Notes: a model not told the origin generated them from the sequence alone. 64,000 nt of DNA from Psychrosphaera algicola (GCF_028401425.1 NZ_JAQOMS010000002.1:124001-188000), one strand, 5' to 3'; shown: positions 30,327 through 38,981, counted from the first letter of the stretch. Made by a program: numbers and translations.

Positions 30327-30748
30327 ATGAAACTTTTATTTTTAATTACTATTATATTAATCATACCGTTTAAGGCAAAGCTCTTGATTCACCCATATTC
30401 CATTCGGTCAATATTGGTGATCAGTTCATAGGTGAATATATATATTTGGGCTATTGGGATCAGGAACCTTTAGAAGGAGGTGCTAAGGGGATATCATATA
30501 GATATGGACTTGGAACCCATGGTCAAAAGGTTACAGTGTCATTTTCTAAATTTCAGTATTTTGGCGGCTATGATATTGGTTTGAGCTACATTAAACCATA
30601 TGAAGAAAATACTCATGTATTTAATGGGAAAAACTCTGCATTAGCTATTGAAGGAACCTTAAGGTTTTTTCTATCAAATCTGACTATTGGTGTCACTGAA
30701 GAAACTGTATATGCTTCAGTAGGGTGGTCTTTCAATTATGGCTTTTAG
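30327..30748 (+). CDS. cassette-borne exported beta-rich protein, frameshifted
   Basis: ATG 30327 directly follows the attC right half left beyond the IS. Signal peptide LLFLITIILIIPFKAK, then an indel near 30383 after which LDSPIFHSVNIGDQFIGEY continues to 30748. The mature part is Gly/aromatic-rich and ends VGWSFNYGF, the style of a small outer-membrane barrel and similar in layout to the protein at 25511. No family recognised. Confidence 0.66.
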
Positions 30749-30750
30749 CG

Positions 30751-30848
30751 TATAACAAGCGCATTAATAATGGACGTCTTAAACTTGGCTGGACGCTCAT
30801 TCTTCGCTAATTTTAGCCAAGTCTAATACGCCCATTATGCGGGCGTTA
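30751..30848 (+). repeat. attC site 11
   Basis: TATAACAAGCGCATTAATAA to CATTATGCGGGCGTTATA, third type like site 8; inner arms ACTTGGCTGG and TTAGCCAAGT. Confidence 0.9.
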
Positions 30849-30873
30849 TATTTACATGGAGTTTCGTGAACCA

Positions 30874-31335
30874 ATGAAGTCTTTTCTAATTATATTATTA
30901 TCTGTATTTCTATTTTCTTGTGCCTCAACAAAAGAACAAGCTAACCACCTTGAATTCATGATGTACTCGGACGCACACCCTGAGCTAAACGATGCAGAAA
31001 GCAGTTTATGGTTTGGTTATAGTTTCGGGCTTGGTATATGTATACAAAACGAAAATGCATCTTATGATCGTTATCCAATGAAATGTGAAGTTAGTGCTAG
31101 AAAAGCTATGGCTCAAATGTACGAAAATGAAACGGATAAAAGTAAATATTCGAACTCTTATCCAAAGGAGTTATTCAGTGTATATCGCGCGGGTTTTATG
31201 GAGGCTTATGTTTGGTCTAACAATCAACAAAAAGATTGGAAGCGCCCTAAAAACACCGATGAATTTCAGACATGGGCAATTTCAAACTTAAAAAGTCATA
31301 TCCCACAACAAAAGTTTATGGGTAAGTTTCAGTAA
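30874..31335 (+). CDS. cassette-borne lipoprotein
   Basis: ATG 30874 starts a lipoprotein signal (SFLIILLSVFLFSCAS); the in-frame ATG at 30856 would only add six residues before it. About 153 residues, Cys-containing mature part (GICIQNENA, MKCEVSAR), no recognised domain. Its own attC is interrupted 10 bp downstream by the IS1111-like element. Confidence 0.7.
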   Translation: MKSFLIILLSVFLFSCASTKEQANHLEFMMYSDAHPELNDAESSLWFGYSFGLGICIQNENASYDRYPMKCEVSARKAMAQMYENETDKSKYSNSYPKELFSVYRAGFMEAYVWSNNQQKDWKRPKNTDEFQTWAISNLKSHIPQQKFMGKFQ

Positions 31336-31342
31336 ATATAAC

Positions 31343-31856
31343 ACATATGAACCTTCTTCCGTCAAATAGACAATAGGATCTTTTTAGCTGCTGTTAGGCA
31401 GCTAATTGTATTCGTCAATCAGCAAAATAATCTACTTCGCAATGTCATTGTGGCCGTTAAAATTGTTTACGGCAAACACATATAGAGGCTCTCTTATTGT
31501 GGTCTCATCACTGCCTAACTCTGTCATTCCTTTTGTTGGTTAGGGGCACTACGACTAAATGGATTTAGGAGGTAGAGCGACGCAGGATGCCAAAGCCGAG
31601 ACATTCATCGGTTAACCTTACGAAGGCGCTATTCAAGTCAGTTGGCTCATAAGTCCAGTTAGTTTCAGGCTCAGCTAAGGTGTAAACAATTTTGCTCATT
31701 GTTAATGCGCACCAATGGGGTGTCTAATCAAGACCTAGTAGCTTATACAGCGACTATATTTACCTGCGATATGTTGCTTAAAACAAATAGGCCACAAATA
31801 ACACGCGATAGTTCTTTCTTATCTAGTTAGGCGTTCAGCTCACCCCATTGTGCGAC
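31343..31856 (-). ncRNA. long non-coding end of the IS1111-group element, candidate bridge RNA
   Basis: Over 500 bp without an ORF between the transposase stop and the element end. IS1111-group elements are known to carry their guide RNA on this side. Structure and target loops not computed. Confidence 0.4.
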
Positions 31857-32901
31857 TTAAGCTTTTAAAAAACGTTCATCATCAAATACCGTTTTATTCT
31901 TTAACATGAAATAGACTGCTCGACCAAGCTTGTGTGCTAAAGCCGATAACGCTTTGGCTTTGCTCATGCGTTTTTGCAGTTTGTTTAGGTAGCGTCTAGC
32001 TTTGTCATTACCTCGTAAATAGAGCACGGCTGCTTCACTGAATGCCCATTTAAGATGACCGTTTCCAATTTTATTGCCACTTGTGCCGTAGGTTTTCCCA
32101 GCGGATTCAGCCTTACATTTCACTAATCGAGAGTAGGAGGCAAAATTTTGTACGGACTCAAAACGGTTGATATCCCCAATCTCATATAAGATAGTCATGG
32201 CTAGGATTAAACCAATGCTAAGGCACCGTTCTGAGTTGAGCATAGTAGTCAGGTCGATGTTGCTTTGCTTTATTTTCTAAAAAACATTCTAGTTTTTTTA
32301 ACTCTAGGGCATAACTTTCGAGAATGACTAAATCAAAGGTTACGTTTCGCTGAACCACCTCATCGTCATAGCGGGATTTAAACTCATCCCTGACACATTT
32401 ATTCTTCATGTTTAACTCAAGAGCAGGGTAGTTGTATTGGCTATTCGTGTTTACAACATGAGCTTTAAGTTGGGCTCCATGCTGAACCAACTTAGTTCGT
32501 CGGCGCAGTAAATCGCGAGTCGCTCTCATCTCTCTTGGATAATCATAGGCAAGAGGAAAGTTACCGCCTCTTAACAAACTAGCAATTTTATATGAGTCGA
32601 TTTTATCGTTTTTGGCTTTACCACCGTGGATAGCTTTCATATATAAAGCATGACCTAGGACAAAATCAATGTTGTGCTCAGCGCATAAATCACTGACCCA
32701 ATACCAGCAATGCATACACTCAACGGCAACGACCACGTCACCTATATAGGGTTGCAGCAAATTTAATAACGCTCGTTTATCAGCGCCAATCTTCTGGTGA
32801 AGAACCTTTTCGCCTTTGTTATTTAATATGCAGACATAAAGAATTCGAGCATGTAGGTCGATTCCGCAGTAAAAATTGTGTAATTTAGTATAAAATTTCA
32901 T
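31857..32901 (-). CDS. IS110/IS1111 family transposase, one frameshift
   Basis: N-terminal DEDD domain: FYCGIDLHARILYVCILN, VAVECMHCWYWVSDLC, GGKAKNDKIDSYKIASLLRGG. C-terminal Transposase_20 domain: ILAMTILYEIGDINRFESVQNFASYSRLV and GTSGNKIGNGHLKWAFSEAAV with the catalytic Ser. The conserved RTVP(G/S)IGLIL stretch is interrupted at 32218-32222 by one base (CCT TAG C), after which the frame continues; about 348 residues when joined. Confidence 0.88.
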
Positions 32902-32974
32902 TGAGCTTTCTCCTTTTGGTTTGGTCGCCTTGAAGTTTAGCTAAAAGCTAAACTTCGGGGAGAAGGTTCAATAA

Positions 32975-33071
32975 GTATCAAGTCGTTCAAGCGGGACAAA
33001 AAACAGTTTGCTCGGTTTCGCTTCGCTACACATTTTAGCAAACAATTTTTAGCCCCTTATTGGGGCGTTAG
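32975..33071 (+). repeat. attC site 12 (right part; left box beyond the IS)
   Basis: AAGTCGTTCAAGCGGGAC to TTATTGGGGCGTTAGC with inner arms ACAGTTTGCT and TTAGCAAAC; its left box lies at 31337-31343. Confidence 0.88.
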
Positions 33072-33116
33072 CTTTCAATACGGGCTTGGGTGTAAGATTA
33101 TTTAAACGGATTTAAA

Positions 33117-33836
33117 ATGGAAAATTTAGTTAACAAAATATCTAGCAAAAAAGCTAATTACCTCTACCTTATTACCTTTTGCGTGTTTGCAGTTTTAATT
33201 TATATACGTGAATCAAAAAACTTTGGTCATATTTTTGATTTTCTACCTGTATTAGGTGGAAGTATTCCCTATTTCGTTTTGACAATCTCTTTAATTTTTA
33301 TATATAAAAATAATGGTAATAACCTTAGAGAACTTGGGTTGTCGTGGCCCACATTTGGCAGTACTAGATTTAGATCATTATTGTTCGCATCTCTTTGGGC
33401 ATTAATCATTATACTGATTGGACTTGTGAGTGGCTCTATCGTCATGGAGTCTTTCGATCTTATTGTAGGGACAGTGACGGACTCATCACCAAGAAAAAGT
33501 GTATTGGTAGGGAATTTACCTTTGTTACTCTTACTTACTCCTTTGATGTGGCTAGCCGTTATTGGTGAAGAGTTACTTTTTAGAGGATTCATTATGAATT
33601 TTCTTGCGAAGAAGTTTGGTGGTACAACTAAAAGTTGGATACTGGCAATTGTTGTATCTTCACTGATTTTTGGTTTAGCTCATTTTTGGCAAGGAGCTCG
33701 AGGGATAGTGGGAGCTGGTGTTTTAGCCTTAATATGGGGAACGGCTTACTATCGTTGTGGACGCAACCTGTGGCCTACTATAATTGCACATAGTGTTGGC
33801 AATACAATTGCTTTTATTTCAACCTACAATAGTTAA
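33117..33836 (+). CDS. CPBP family intramembrane metalloprotease, cassette-borne
   Basis: Abi/CPBP membrane protease of 239 residues with about seven helices. All three motifs are present: EELLFR (Glu151, Glu152, Arg156), FGLAH (Phe185, His189) and HSVGN (His225, Asn229). Family members act as prenyl-protein proteases or in bacteriocin immunity; here, in a gene cassette among toxin-antitoxin modules, a protective role is possible but inferred. ATG 33117, frame intact, bounded by attC 12 and 13. Confidence 0.85.
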   Translation: MENLVNKISSKKANYLYLITFCVFAVLIYIRESKNFGHIFDFLPVLGGSIPYFVLTISLIFIYKNNGNNLRELGLSWPTFGSTRFRSLLFASLWALIIILIGLVSGSIVMESFDLIVGTVTDSSPRKSVLVGNLPLLLLLTPLMWLAVIGEELLFRGFIMNFLAKKFGGTTKSWILAIVVSSLIFGLAHFWQGARGIVGAGVLALIWGTAYYRCGRNLWPTIIAHSVGNTIAFISTYNS

Positions 33837-33861
33837 AGTATCTAAAGATCGTAGACTGAAA

Positions 33862-33957
33862 GCTAACAAGAACTTCAAACGGAAAAAATACAGTTGGCTG
33901 TTTTCACTCCGTTCAACATTTTAGCCAACTATATTTTTCCACTTAAGTAGGCGTTAT
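33862..33957 (+). repeat. attC site 13 (second type)
   Basis: GCTAACAAGAACTTCAAACGG to GTAGGCGTTATATT; nearly the same as site 3, 10.5 kb away. Confidence 0.92.
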
Positions 33958-33999
33958 ATTCTTATCGACAACTGATGCGCATCACGCTACACTTGTTGC

Positions 34000-34278
34000 A
34001 TGATTAAATCTTTTAAACACAAAGGCCTTAAGAAATACTTCCAAACTGGAAGTATTTCAGGTATTCAGGCAAAACATCAACGTAAATTACGTATGCAACT
34101 GACCGCAATAGATACCGCTCAAGAAATTGATGATATCAATTTACCCGGTTTTAAATTGCACCCATTAAAAGGGGATCGTGATGGGATTTGGTCTATTACA
34201 GTAAATGGTAACTGGCGCATTACTTTTGAATTCATCGATGGTAATGCATATATTCTCAACTATGAGGACTATCACTAA
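34000..34278 (+). CDS. higB: HigB-type toxin (RelE/HigB mRNA interferase)
   Basis: Ribosome-dependent mRNA interferase toxin, 92 residues. Begins MIKSFKHKGLKKYFQTGS and ends WSITVNGNWRITFEFIDGNAYILNYEDYH, the HigB plasmid-maintenance killer pattern (the conserved NGNWRITF). Gene order toxin first, antitoxin second is typical for higBA. Its stop overlaps the higA start by one base (TAATG), so translation is coupled. Confidence 0.92.
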   Translation: MIKSFKHKGLKKYFQTGSISGIQAKHQRKLRMQLTAIDTAQEIDDINLPGFKLHPLKGDRDGIWSITVNGNWRITFEFIDGNAYILNYEDYH

Positions 34279-34571
34279 TGACTATGCATAACCCGCCACA
34301 CCATGGAGAGTTTATTTATGACGTATATCTAGAGCCAACAGGCTTTAGCTGTCGTTATTTGGCAAAACAACTAGATGTAGCATCATCTACTTTAAATAGG
34401 GTTCTAAAAGGGCAAAGTGCTATCTCACCAGAAATGGCACTTCGTTTGTCTAAAGCAATTGGCAGAACCCCTGAGAGTTGGTTAGCAATGCAAGATAACT
34501 ATGATCTTTGGCATGCTAAACAGCAAATTAATTTAACAAATGTTCATGCAGTAAATTTTACAGTGGCATAA
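34278..34571 (+). CDS. higA: HigA-type antitoxin (HTH XRE)
   Basis: Antitoxin and autorepressor, 97 residues. Carries NPPHHGEFIYDVYLEPTG and the helix-turn-helix YLAKQLDVASSTLNRVLKGQSAISPEMALRLSKAIGRTPESWLAMQ, the HigA signature. Pairs with the upstream HigB; together they form one cassette ending at attC 14. Confidence 0.92.
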   Translation: MTMHNPPHHGEFIYDVYLEPTGFSCRYLAKQLDVASSTLNRVLKGQSAISPEMALRLSKAIGRTPESWLAMQDNYDLWHAKQQINLTNVHAVNFTVA

Positions 34572-34572
34572 A

Positions 34573-34662
34573 AACTATAAGTTGCTCAAAAGGAAAAATA
34601 ACAGTTGGCCATCACTCCGCGATTATAGCCAATCATTATTGTCCTCTTAGCTAGGCGTTATA
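34573..34662 (+). repeat. attC site 14 (divergent)
   Basis: AACTATAAGTTGCTCAAAAGG to TTAGCTAGGCGTTATAT; shorter (about 90 bp), with ACAGTTGGCC and TAGCCAAT arms. Confidence 0.85.
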
Positions 34663-34681
34663 TTTCACGGAGTATTCAAGC

Positions 34682-34969
34682 ATGAGTGAACAACAAATAG
34701 TTTATTCTTTCGCATGGTTTCAGCCTGAAGAATGGAAGTGTTTAAAAGAAACAGTAGATGATCCAACTACGCTAGATGATACTTATCAAGAATGGCGACA
34801 TAATGCTGAAAATGCTATTGGTGAACTTAGGGCTAATGGCGAGCAAGTTAAAAAGATATCTATCAAAATTAGTAAGCTTGTTAGCTGGTGTGAATCTAAA
34901 GGTATAAAACCTGATAGTAAAGCTAGATCTGAGTATGCGGCATTTCTTGCAGACCAAAGAAGCAACTGA
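34682..34969 (+). CDS. cassette-borne hypothetical protein
   Basis: 95 residues, soluble, starting MSEQQIVYSFAWFQPEEWK and with a C-terminal region rich in Ser/Lys/Arg (SWCESKGIKPDSKARSEYAAF). ATG 34682 has GGAG upstream. Flanked by attC 14 and 15. I recognise no domain. Confidence 0.7.
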   Translation: MSEQQIVYSFAWFQPEEWKCLKETVDDPTTLDDTYQEWRHNAENAIGELRANGEQVKKISIKISKLVSWCESKGIKPDSKARSEYAAFLADQRSN

Positions 34970-35068
34970 AATATAAAAAGAAAATTAAGCGGGACTGCTA
35001 ACAGTTGGCTAGGTTTCGCTCCGCTTCACATTTTAGCCAAGCTAATCCGCCCATTATTTGGGCGTTAG
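34970..35068 (+). repeat. attC site 15
   Basis: AATATAAAAAGAAAATTAAG to TTATTTGGGCGTTAGC; left box weakly conserved, arms ACAGTTGGCT and TAGCCAAGC. Confidence 0.82.
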
Positions 35069-35076
35069 CTATACAG

Positions 35077-35104
35077 TTGAAAGTTTTGCTTTCAGTGATA
35101 CTAT
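35077..35104 (+). promoter_or_regulatory. promoter of the Phd/RelE cassette
   Basis: TTGAAA, 16 bases, TACTAT, with a TGAAAG/CTTTCA hairpin across the spacer that could be the antitoxin's operator. Starts 9 bases after the attC end, so the cassette carries its own promoter. Confidence 0.6.
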
Positions 35105-35135
35105 AGTAGCACTCACCCCTGTTAAGAGTTCGATT

Positions 35136-35393
35136 ATGAAAGTAGAATTAGTTACAACCTTAAAGAGGCAGGCCACTAAAATATTGGCAGATCTCCATTC
35201 TTCTAAAGAACCAGTTTTAATTACTGAGCATGGTCAGCCATCTGCATATTTGGTCGATGTTGATGATTTTGAAATGATGCAAAAGCGTATGTCGATATTG
35301 GAAGGAATCGCTCGAGGAGAGCAGGCAATTAGAAATGAGCAAGTCGTTTCAAATACGCAGGCTAAAGAGCAAATGAATAAATGGCTGAAATAG
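35136..35393 (+). CDS. Phd/YefM family antitoxin
   Basis: 85 residues from ATG 35136; the longer reading from 35058 begins inside the attC. Contains KRQATKILADLHSSKEPVLITEHGQPSAYLVDVDDFEMM, the Phd/YefM DNA-binding fold. Its stop lies 13 bp inside the following toxin gene, the usual coupling. Confidence 0.9.
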   Translation: MKVELVTTLKRQATKILADLHSSKEPVLITEHGQPSAYLVDVDDFEMMQKRMSILEGIARGEQAIRNEQVVSNTQAKEQMNKWLK

Positions 35394-35686
35394 TTTGGAC
35401 ACAATCAGCTCTTAATAAGCTTGATGAAATTGCTGAATACATTGCAGTGGCTAATTTGATTGCTGCGAAAAAACTAGTTCAGACTGTATTTAGTAAAATA
35501 GAAAGGCTAGAAGTACTAGAAGTACACCCCGAATCGGGAAAAGTTCCTTTGGAAATACCGACCCTTAATTACAGGGAGCTAGTAATAAAGCCATGTCGAG
35601 TATTTTATAAAATTGATGGGAACAAGGTTTTTATATTGCACGTTATGCGTCAAGAACAAGATCTTAGGCGGTTCTTGCTAATTTAG
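35381..35686 (+). CDS. RelE/ParE family toxin
   Basis: 101 residues with the RelE/ParE pattern IVWTQSALNKLDEIAEYIA and YRELVIKPCRVFYKIDGNKVFILHVMRQEQDLRRFLL. Whether it cleaves mRNA or poisons gyrase is not clear from sequence; the RVFYKI...VMR end fits the ParE/RelE_StbE group. Cognate antitoxin directly upstream, attC 16 directly downstream. Confidence 0.9.
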   Translation: MAEIVWTQSALNKLDEIAEYIAVANLIAAKKLVQTVFSKIERLEVLEVHPESGKVPLEIPTLNYRELVIKPCRVFYKIDGNKVFILHVMRQEQDLRRFLLI

Positions 35687-35698
35687 TGAAGTTATTAT

Positions 35699-35798
35699 CC
35701 ATACAAGTTGCTTAAACGGACACTGCTAAACAGTTGGCTAGTGCTCGTTCCTCGCAATTTTAGCCAACATATTATTTGCCTCTTAACGAGGCGTAATA
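35699..35798 (+). repeat. attC site 16
   Basis: ATACAAGTTGCTTAAACGG to AACGAGGCGTAATACG; the R' box reads GCGTAAT instead of GCGTTAT, a weakened core. Confidence 0.82.
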
Positions 35799-35817
35799 CG
35801 CTTCTTAAGGATATTGT

Positions 35818-36231
35818 ATGAATTACCTAAAATTAATCTTACTAAGTATGTGTATAGCCACTTGTTATTATGCACTGACAATTTCCGCAATAGGGATTGC
35901 TGCTGCGGGTAAAATATTTTGGTGGTTTCAATGGAAAGGTAATTTTGATTTTTACCATATCGCTCAAAATTTTGTTGGTATTGGCTTAGCTGCTTTGATC
36001 CCAGCATTTCTCGTTCATAGTTATGAACCAAGTAAAAAGTGGTTAAGTATTTCTATTGTTATTTTAGTTTCTATGCTTTTTCACGGTAACATAAATTATA
36101 TACCGCTTGATCCTAATGGTTTTGTTCGTTTTTTAAAACGACACTTGTTTATGGTGATATTGGTTCTGTCGGTGTATTTTTGGAAATTATATTGCTACCA
36201 GTACTCTGGTTGCTTGTGTTTAAACGTATAG
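35818..36231 (+). CDS. cassette-borne membrane protein
   Basis: About 137 residues with four membrane helices (LILLSMCIATCYYALTISAIGI, FVGIGLAALIPAFLV, LSISIVILVSMLF, HLFMVILVLSVYFWKL). ATG 35818 after AAGGA. The last residues are encoded by the attC-like DNA, so the C-terminus may have changed. No family recognised. Confidence 0.65.
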   Translation: MNYLKLILLSMCIATCYYALTISAIGIAAAGKIFWWFQWKGNFDFYHIAQNFVGIGLAALIPAFLVHSYEPSKKWLSISIVILVSMLFHGNINYIPLDPNGFVRFLKRHLFMVILVLSVYFWKLYCYQYSGCLCLNV

Positions 36232-36316
36232 GGCATTTAAACAGGACAAAACCAAGTTAGCTTTTGTTCGTGCATCACTATTTTTAGCCTCTAGCCTCTG
36301 AATGCGGCCTTATATT
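36225..36316 (+). repeat. attC-like site 17, degenerate
   Basis: Retains AAACAGGACAAAACCAAGTTAG and GCCTCTGAATGCGGCCTTAT, but core boxes are mutated; probably no longer a good recombination site. Confidence 0.65.
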
Positions 36317-36318
36317 TT

Positions 36319-36611
36319 TCAGAGCGCGCGATTAACACCCATACTTTTGTGTAACATTCTTACAATCAAAATTTGATTTGTTTTGTGCTTTTTATAATAA
36401 ACTACGTAACCACCTTGAGGGCGTTTTCTGTAACCTTCTCTTAAATAATCGCAATTAACTACTAACACAGGTTCATCAGCTAATTGATGGAACGTATTAA
36501 CTAATAGTATTAAATAATCATTTCGTTGAGCGGTTTCCCATGTTAAAGAGTGTATTTTGCTACTTTTATTAAATCGTTTTTAGCTTTTCCTGATAATGTG
36601 AATTTAGGCAT
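36319..36611 (-). CDS. parE: ParE family toxin, frameshifted, opposite orientation to the array
   Basis: Starts MPKFTLSGKAKNDLIKVAKYT, shifts near 36545, and continues LTWETAQRNDYLILLVNTFHQLADEPVLVVNCDYLREGYRKRPQGGYVVYYKK to VRMLHKSMGVNRAL: ParE toxin (gyrase poison) pattern. About 97 residues. The start codon overlaps the parD stop (TAATG). Whether the frameshift is real decides if the toxin is live. Confidence 0.82.
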
Positions 36612-36850
36612 TAGTGGTTATCTTTGTCCAACTCTAAGATCAAAGAATCATAGGAATAATCGGAAACACCACTGTTTTCACCTTCAATAAGCATATTACC
36701 TAAATTAAGTATTTTTACTTCCTGATCTTCCAATGCTCTTAAACCAGCACGAATGACTTCACTTGCAGTGCCAGAACGATCTGAGTTAAGTTGCTGATGT
36801 ATAAATTTATCAACATGCTCGCCTAATGTTACGCTCGTATTCTTAGCCAT
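36611..36850 (-). CDS. parD: ParD family antitoxin
   Basis: 79 residues from ATG 36850, preceded by GAGG at 8 bases. Ribbon-helix-helix start AKNTSVTLGEHVDKFIHQQLNSDRSGTASEVIRAGLRALEDQE is a textbook ParD. Pairs with parE downstream. The pair is transcribed against the cassette direction, so it must have its own promoter. Confidence 0.9.
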   Translation of the reverse strand: MAKNTSVTLGEHVDKFIHQQLNSDRSGTASEVIRAGLRALEDQEVKILNLGNMLIEGENSGVSDYSYDSLILELDKDNH

Positions 36851-36902
36851 AATGTAAACCTCAAGTACCAATATATATTGGGTAATAGTCTGAAAAATAT
36901 AT

Positions 36903-36955
36903 CAAGGTAATCAAACGGACAAAAACAGTTGGCTTTTTGCCGTGCCGCTACGCGT
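36903..36955 (+). repeat. truncated attC at the right edge of the array
   Basis: TAATCAAACGGACAAAAACAG then TTGGCTTTTTGCCGTGCC; only the left half of an attC is left, the right half is missing. Confidence 0.7.
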
Positions 36956-37274
36956 CTATTAAATATCATCAATGAATAAGGAAGGGCAGTTCTAGCTCTC
37001 CATTTTGTGTTCCCTCCTTGAACTGTAGTGTCTTCGAGTAGGATAGTTTGCCGTAACTATAGAAATAAAGATTCCATTAAAGCTTTCTTAATCAATTAAA
37101 AACATGTGCGCATGCCTTAATCAAATTTAGTCACTTTTATGTATCTTTACGAATGACGAGGGATCTGAGCTGAAAGTTATAGCCTATAAAATAAACTTGC
37201 TCTGCCTTACTGTATTTTATTATTCATTAATATATACTCGTTAATTGTCAACAATAAACAATAGATGCCAGTCC
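36956..37274. other. intergenic stretch between the array and the sulfatase gene
   Basis: 319 bp without a gene or integrase remnant that I can see; presumably holds the sulfatase promoter. Confidence 0.5.
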
Positions 37275-38981
37275 ATGAAAAAATTATTAACTCTTTGGTT
37301 TGTTATGCTCACCATTTTGCTTTCGTTTAGTAGTTATTCAGAAGATAAACGACCTAACATTATCGTTATTCTTTCAGATGACTCTGGTTATACCGATTTA
37401 GGAAGTTTTGGTGGTGAAATTGAAACCCCTAATATTGATCAACTAGCTAATGATGGGGTCCGTTTTAGTAACTTTTATAGTAATGCCAGATGCAGTCCAA
37501 CACGTGCAACTTTATTAACTGGGGTAGATGCTGCACACGTTGGTTTTGGTGGCGGCGTTGTTGGTGATTGGGTGCGTGAATTACCTTTTGAAGCTCACCG
37601 TGGGCGATTGTCTTATGAGCAACCGTTAATTTCCGAATTACTTGGAAGTAATGGTTATCAAACAATGATGGTTGGTAAATGGCATTTAGGTGGAAGCTAT
37701 ATTAAAGAGAACCCGAAAGAAATGTCACCAGAATGGATAGCGTCGCATTCAGGTATGGAACTGACCCAATATGAAATGGACCAAGATTACCTTAGTTTGC
37801 CCCTCAGCGAGGTTTTCAGAAAAGCTTAGTTTTCATTGGAGCACAAGGAAATCTTTTTGCGACTCCGGAAGATAAACATCAATATTATGATGGGAATGAT
37901 AGGGCAACGTTAAAATACGATTATAACTATAATATGCACTGCTATGCTGACACACCTTTTCTCAAAAAACATTATGGTGCTTGTCATGGAAAATCGGGGA
38001 AAGCCTTTTACTCAACCGACGGCATTACAGACCGAGCCGTTGATTTGATAGAAGAAGCTTCAGATCAAACAGATCCATTTTTTATGTATGTTGCTTACCG
38101 AGCGCCACATAAACCACTGCAGGCTCCAGAAGAACTCGTTCAAAAATATCTAAAACGTTATACAGATCTACAAAAAGTAGCTGATGATCGCCATAAGGGA
38201 TTGGTTTCTGCAGGCTTGTTTCCACAAAATGGTGATATCGCTAATAATAACTTTTTATGGACAAAGCAAGATAAAGAAAAAATTGAGAAATTCCGTCTAC
38301 AAGCTGCTGTACACGCCGCTATGGTAGAAAAGTTAGATGAAAATGTAGGTAAGCTGATACAAAGCCTAAAAGATAATGGCGAGTATGAAAATACGCTTAT
38401 TTTGTACTTTTCAGATAATGGTGCGGCATCTCATATTGGTGATCTAATGAATTCACCTTATAAAGGGGTTAAAGCCTTGCTTTGGGAAGGTGGTGCACGA
38501 ACGCATGCTATTGCGAGTTGGCCTGACGTAATAAAGCCGGGAACGATTTCAGATGATTTAGTGTGGGTTGGTGACATAACTCCTACCTTACTAGAGATCA
38601 CTAACACCGAATTTCCTGAAAAGTTTCATGGATCAGTACCAAGAAAACCAGACGGGCGGAGTGTTTTGGCGAGTCTTAAAGGCAATAAAATGTTACCGCC
38701 TGAAGCTATTTTTTCAACGATAAAGGCCAGCAAAGCGTCATTTATCAAGGTCGATGGAAGCTTTTAATTGAGGCTGGTTGGTATCTACAAACACTTGCGA
38801 AACCAGGGATCACATACGAACTTTATGATTTAAATAACGATCCGGGTGAAACTAATAACTTGGCAAAATTAAAACCAGACCTGGTAAAAAACTAACAGCT
38901 ATGTGTGACAAATGGAAAAAAGAGAACAAAATAGTTGATTATGAAAAGATAATTAAAATAAAACCACAAGACCCTTATTAA
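37275..38981 (+). CDS. S1 family sulfatase, exported, frameshifted
   Basis: Type I sulfatase, about 569 residues. ATG 37275 starts a signal peptide (LLTLWFVMLTILLSFSSYS), then RPNIIVILSDDSGYTDLGSFGG and the formylglycine motif ARCSPTRATLLTG with Cys at about residue 73; GKWHLGG, MYVAYRAPHKPLQAP and FSDNGAASHIGDLMNSPYKGVK follow. Frame changes near 37825, 38760 and 38890; the C-terminal ITYELYDLNNDPGETNNLA is intact in the shifted frame. Lies alone between the cassette array and a lipoprotein gene; substrate likely an algal sulfated glycan, as for the first sulfatase. Confidence 0.87.

Larger units (their letters stand above)
31343..32978 (-). mobile_element. IS1111-group (IS110 family) insertion sequence inside an attC site
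   Basis: Subterminal inverted repeats TGAACCTTCTTCC (31347) and GGGGAGAAGGTTCA (32957-32970) identify the IS1111 group. Left junction ATATAACACAT and right junction AGTATCAAGTCGTTCAAG show insertion in an attC at the same ATAAC/AAGTC point as the first IS110 element. The known IS1111-attC group targets exactly this type of site. About 510 bp of untranslated DNA lies downstream of the transposase. Confidence 0.85.

Noticed and set aside
32218..32243. Possible programmed +1 frameshift (CCT TAG C) in the IS1111-type transposase
   Set aside because: IS110-family transposases are not known for frameshifting, and the same kind of one-base indel occurs in dozens of unrelated genes here.
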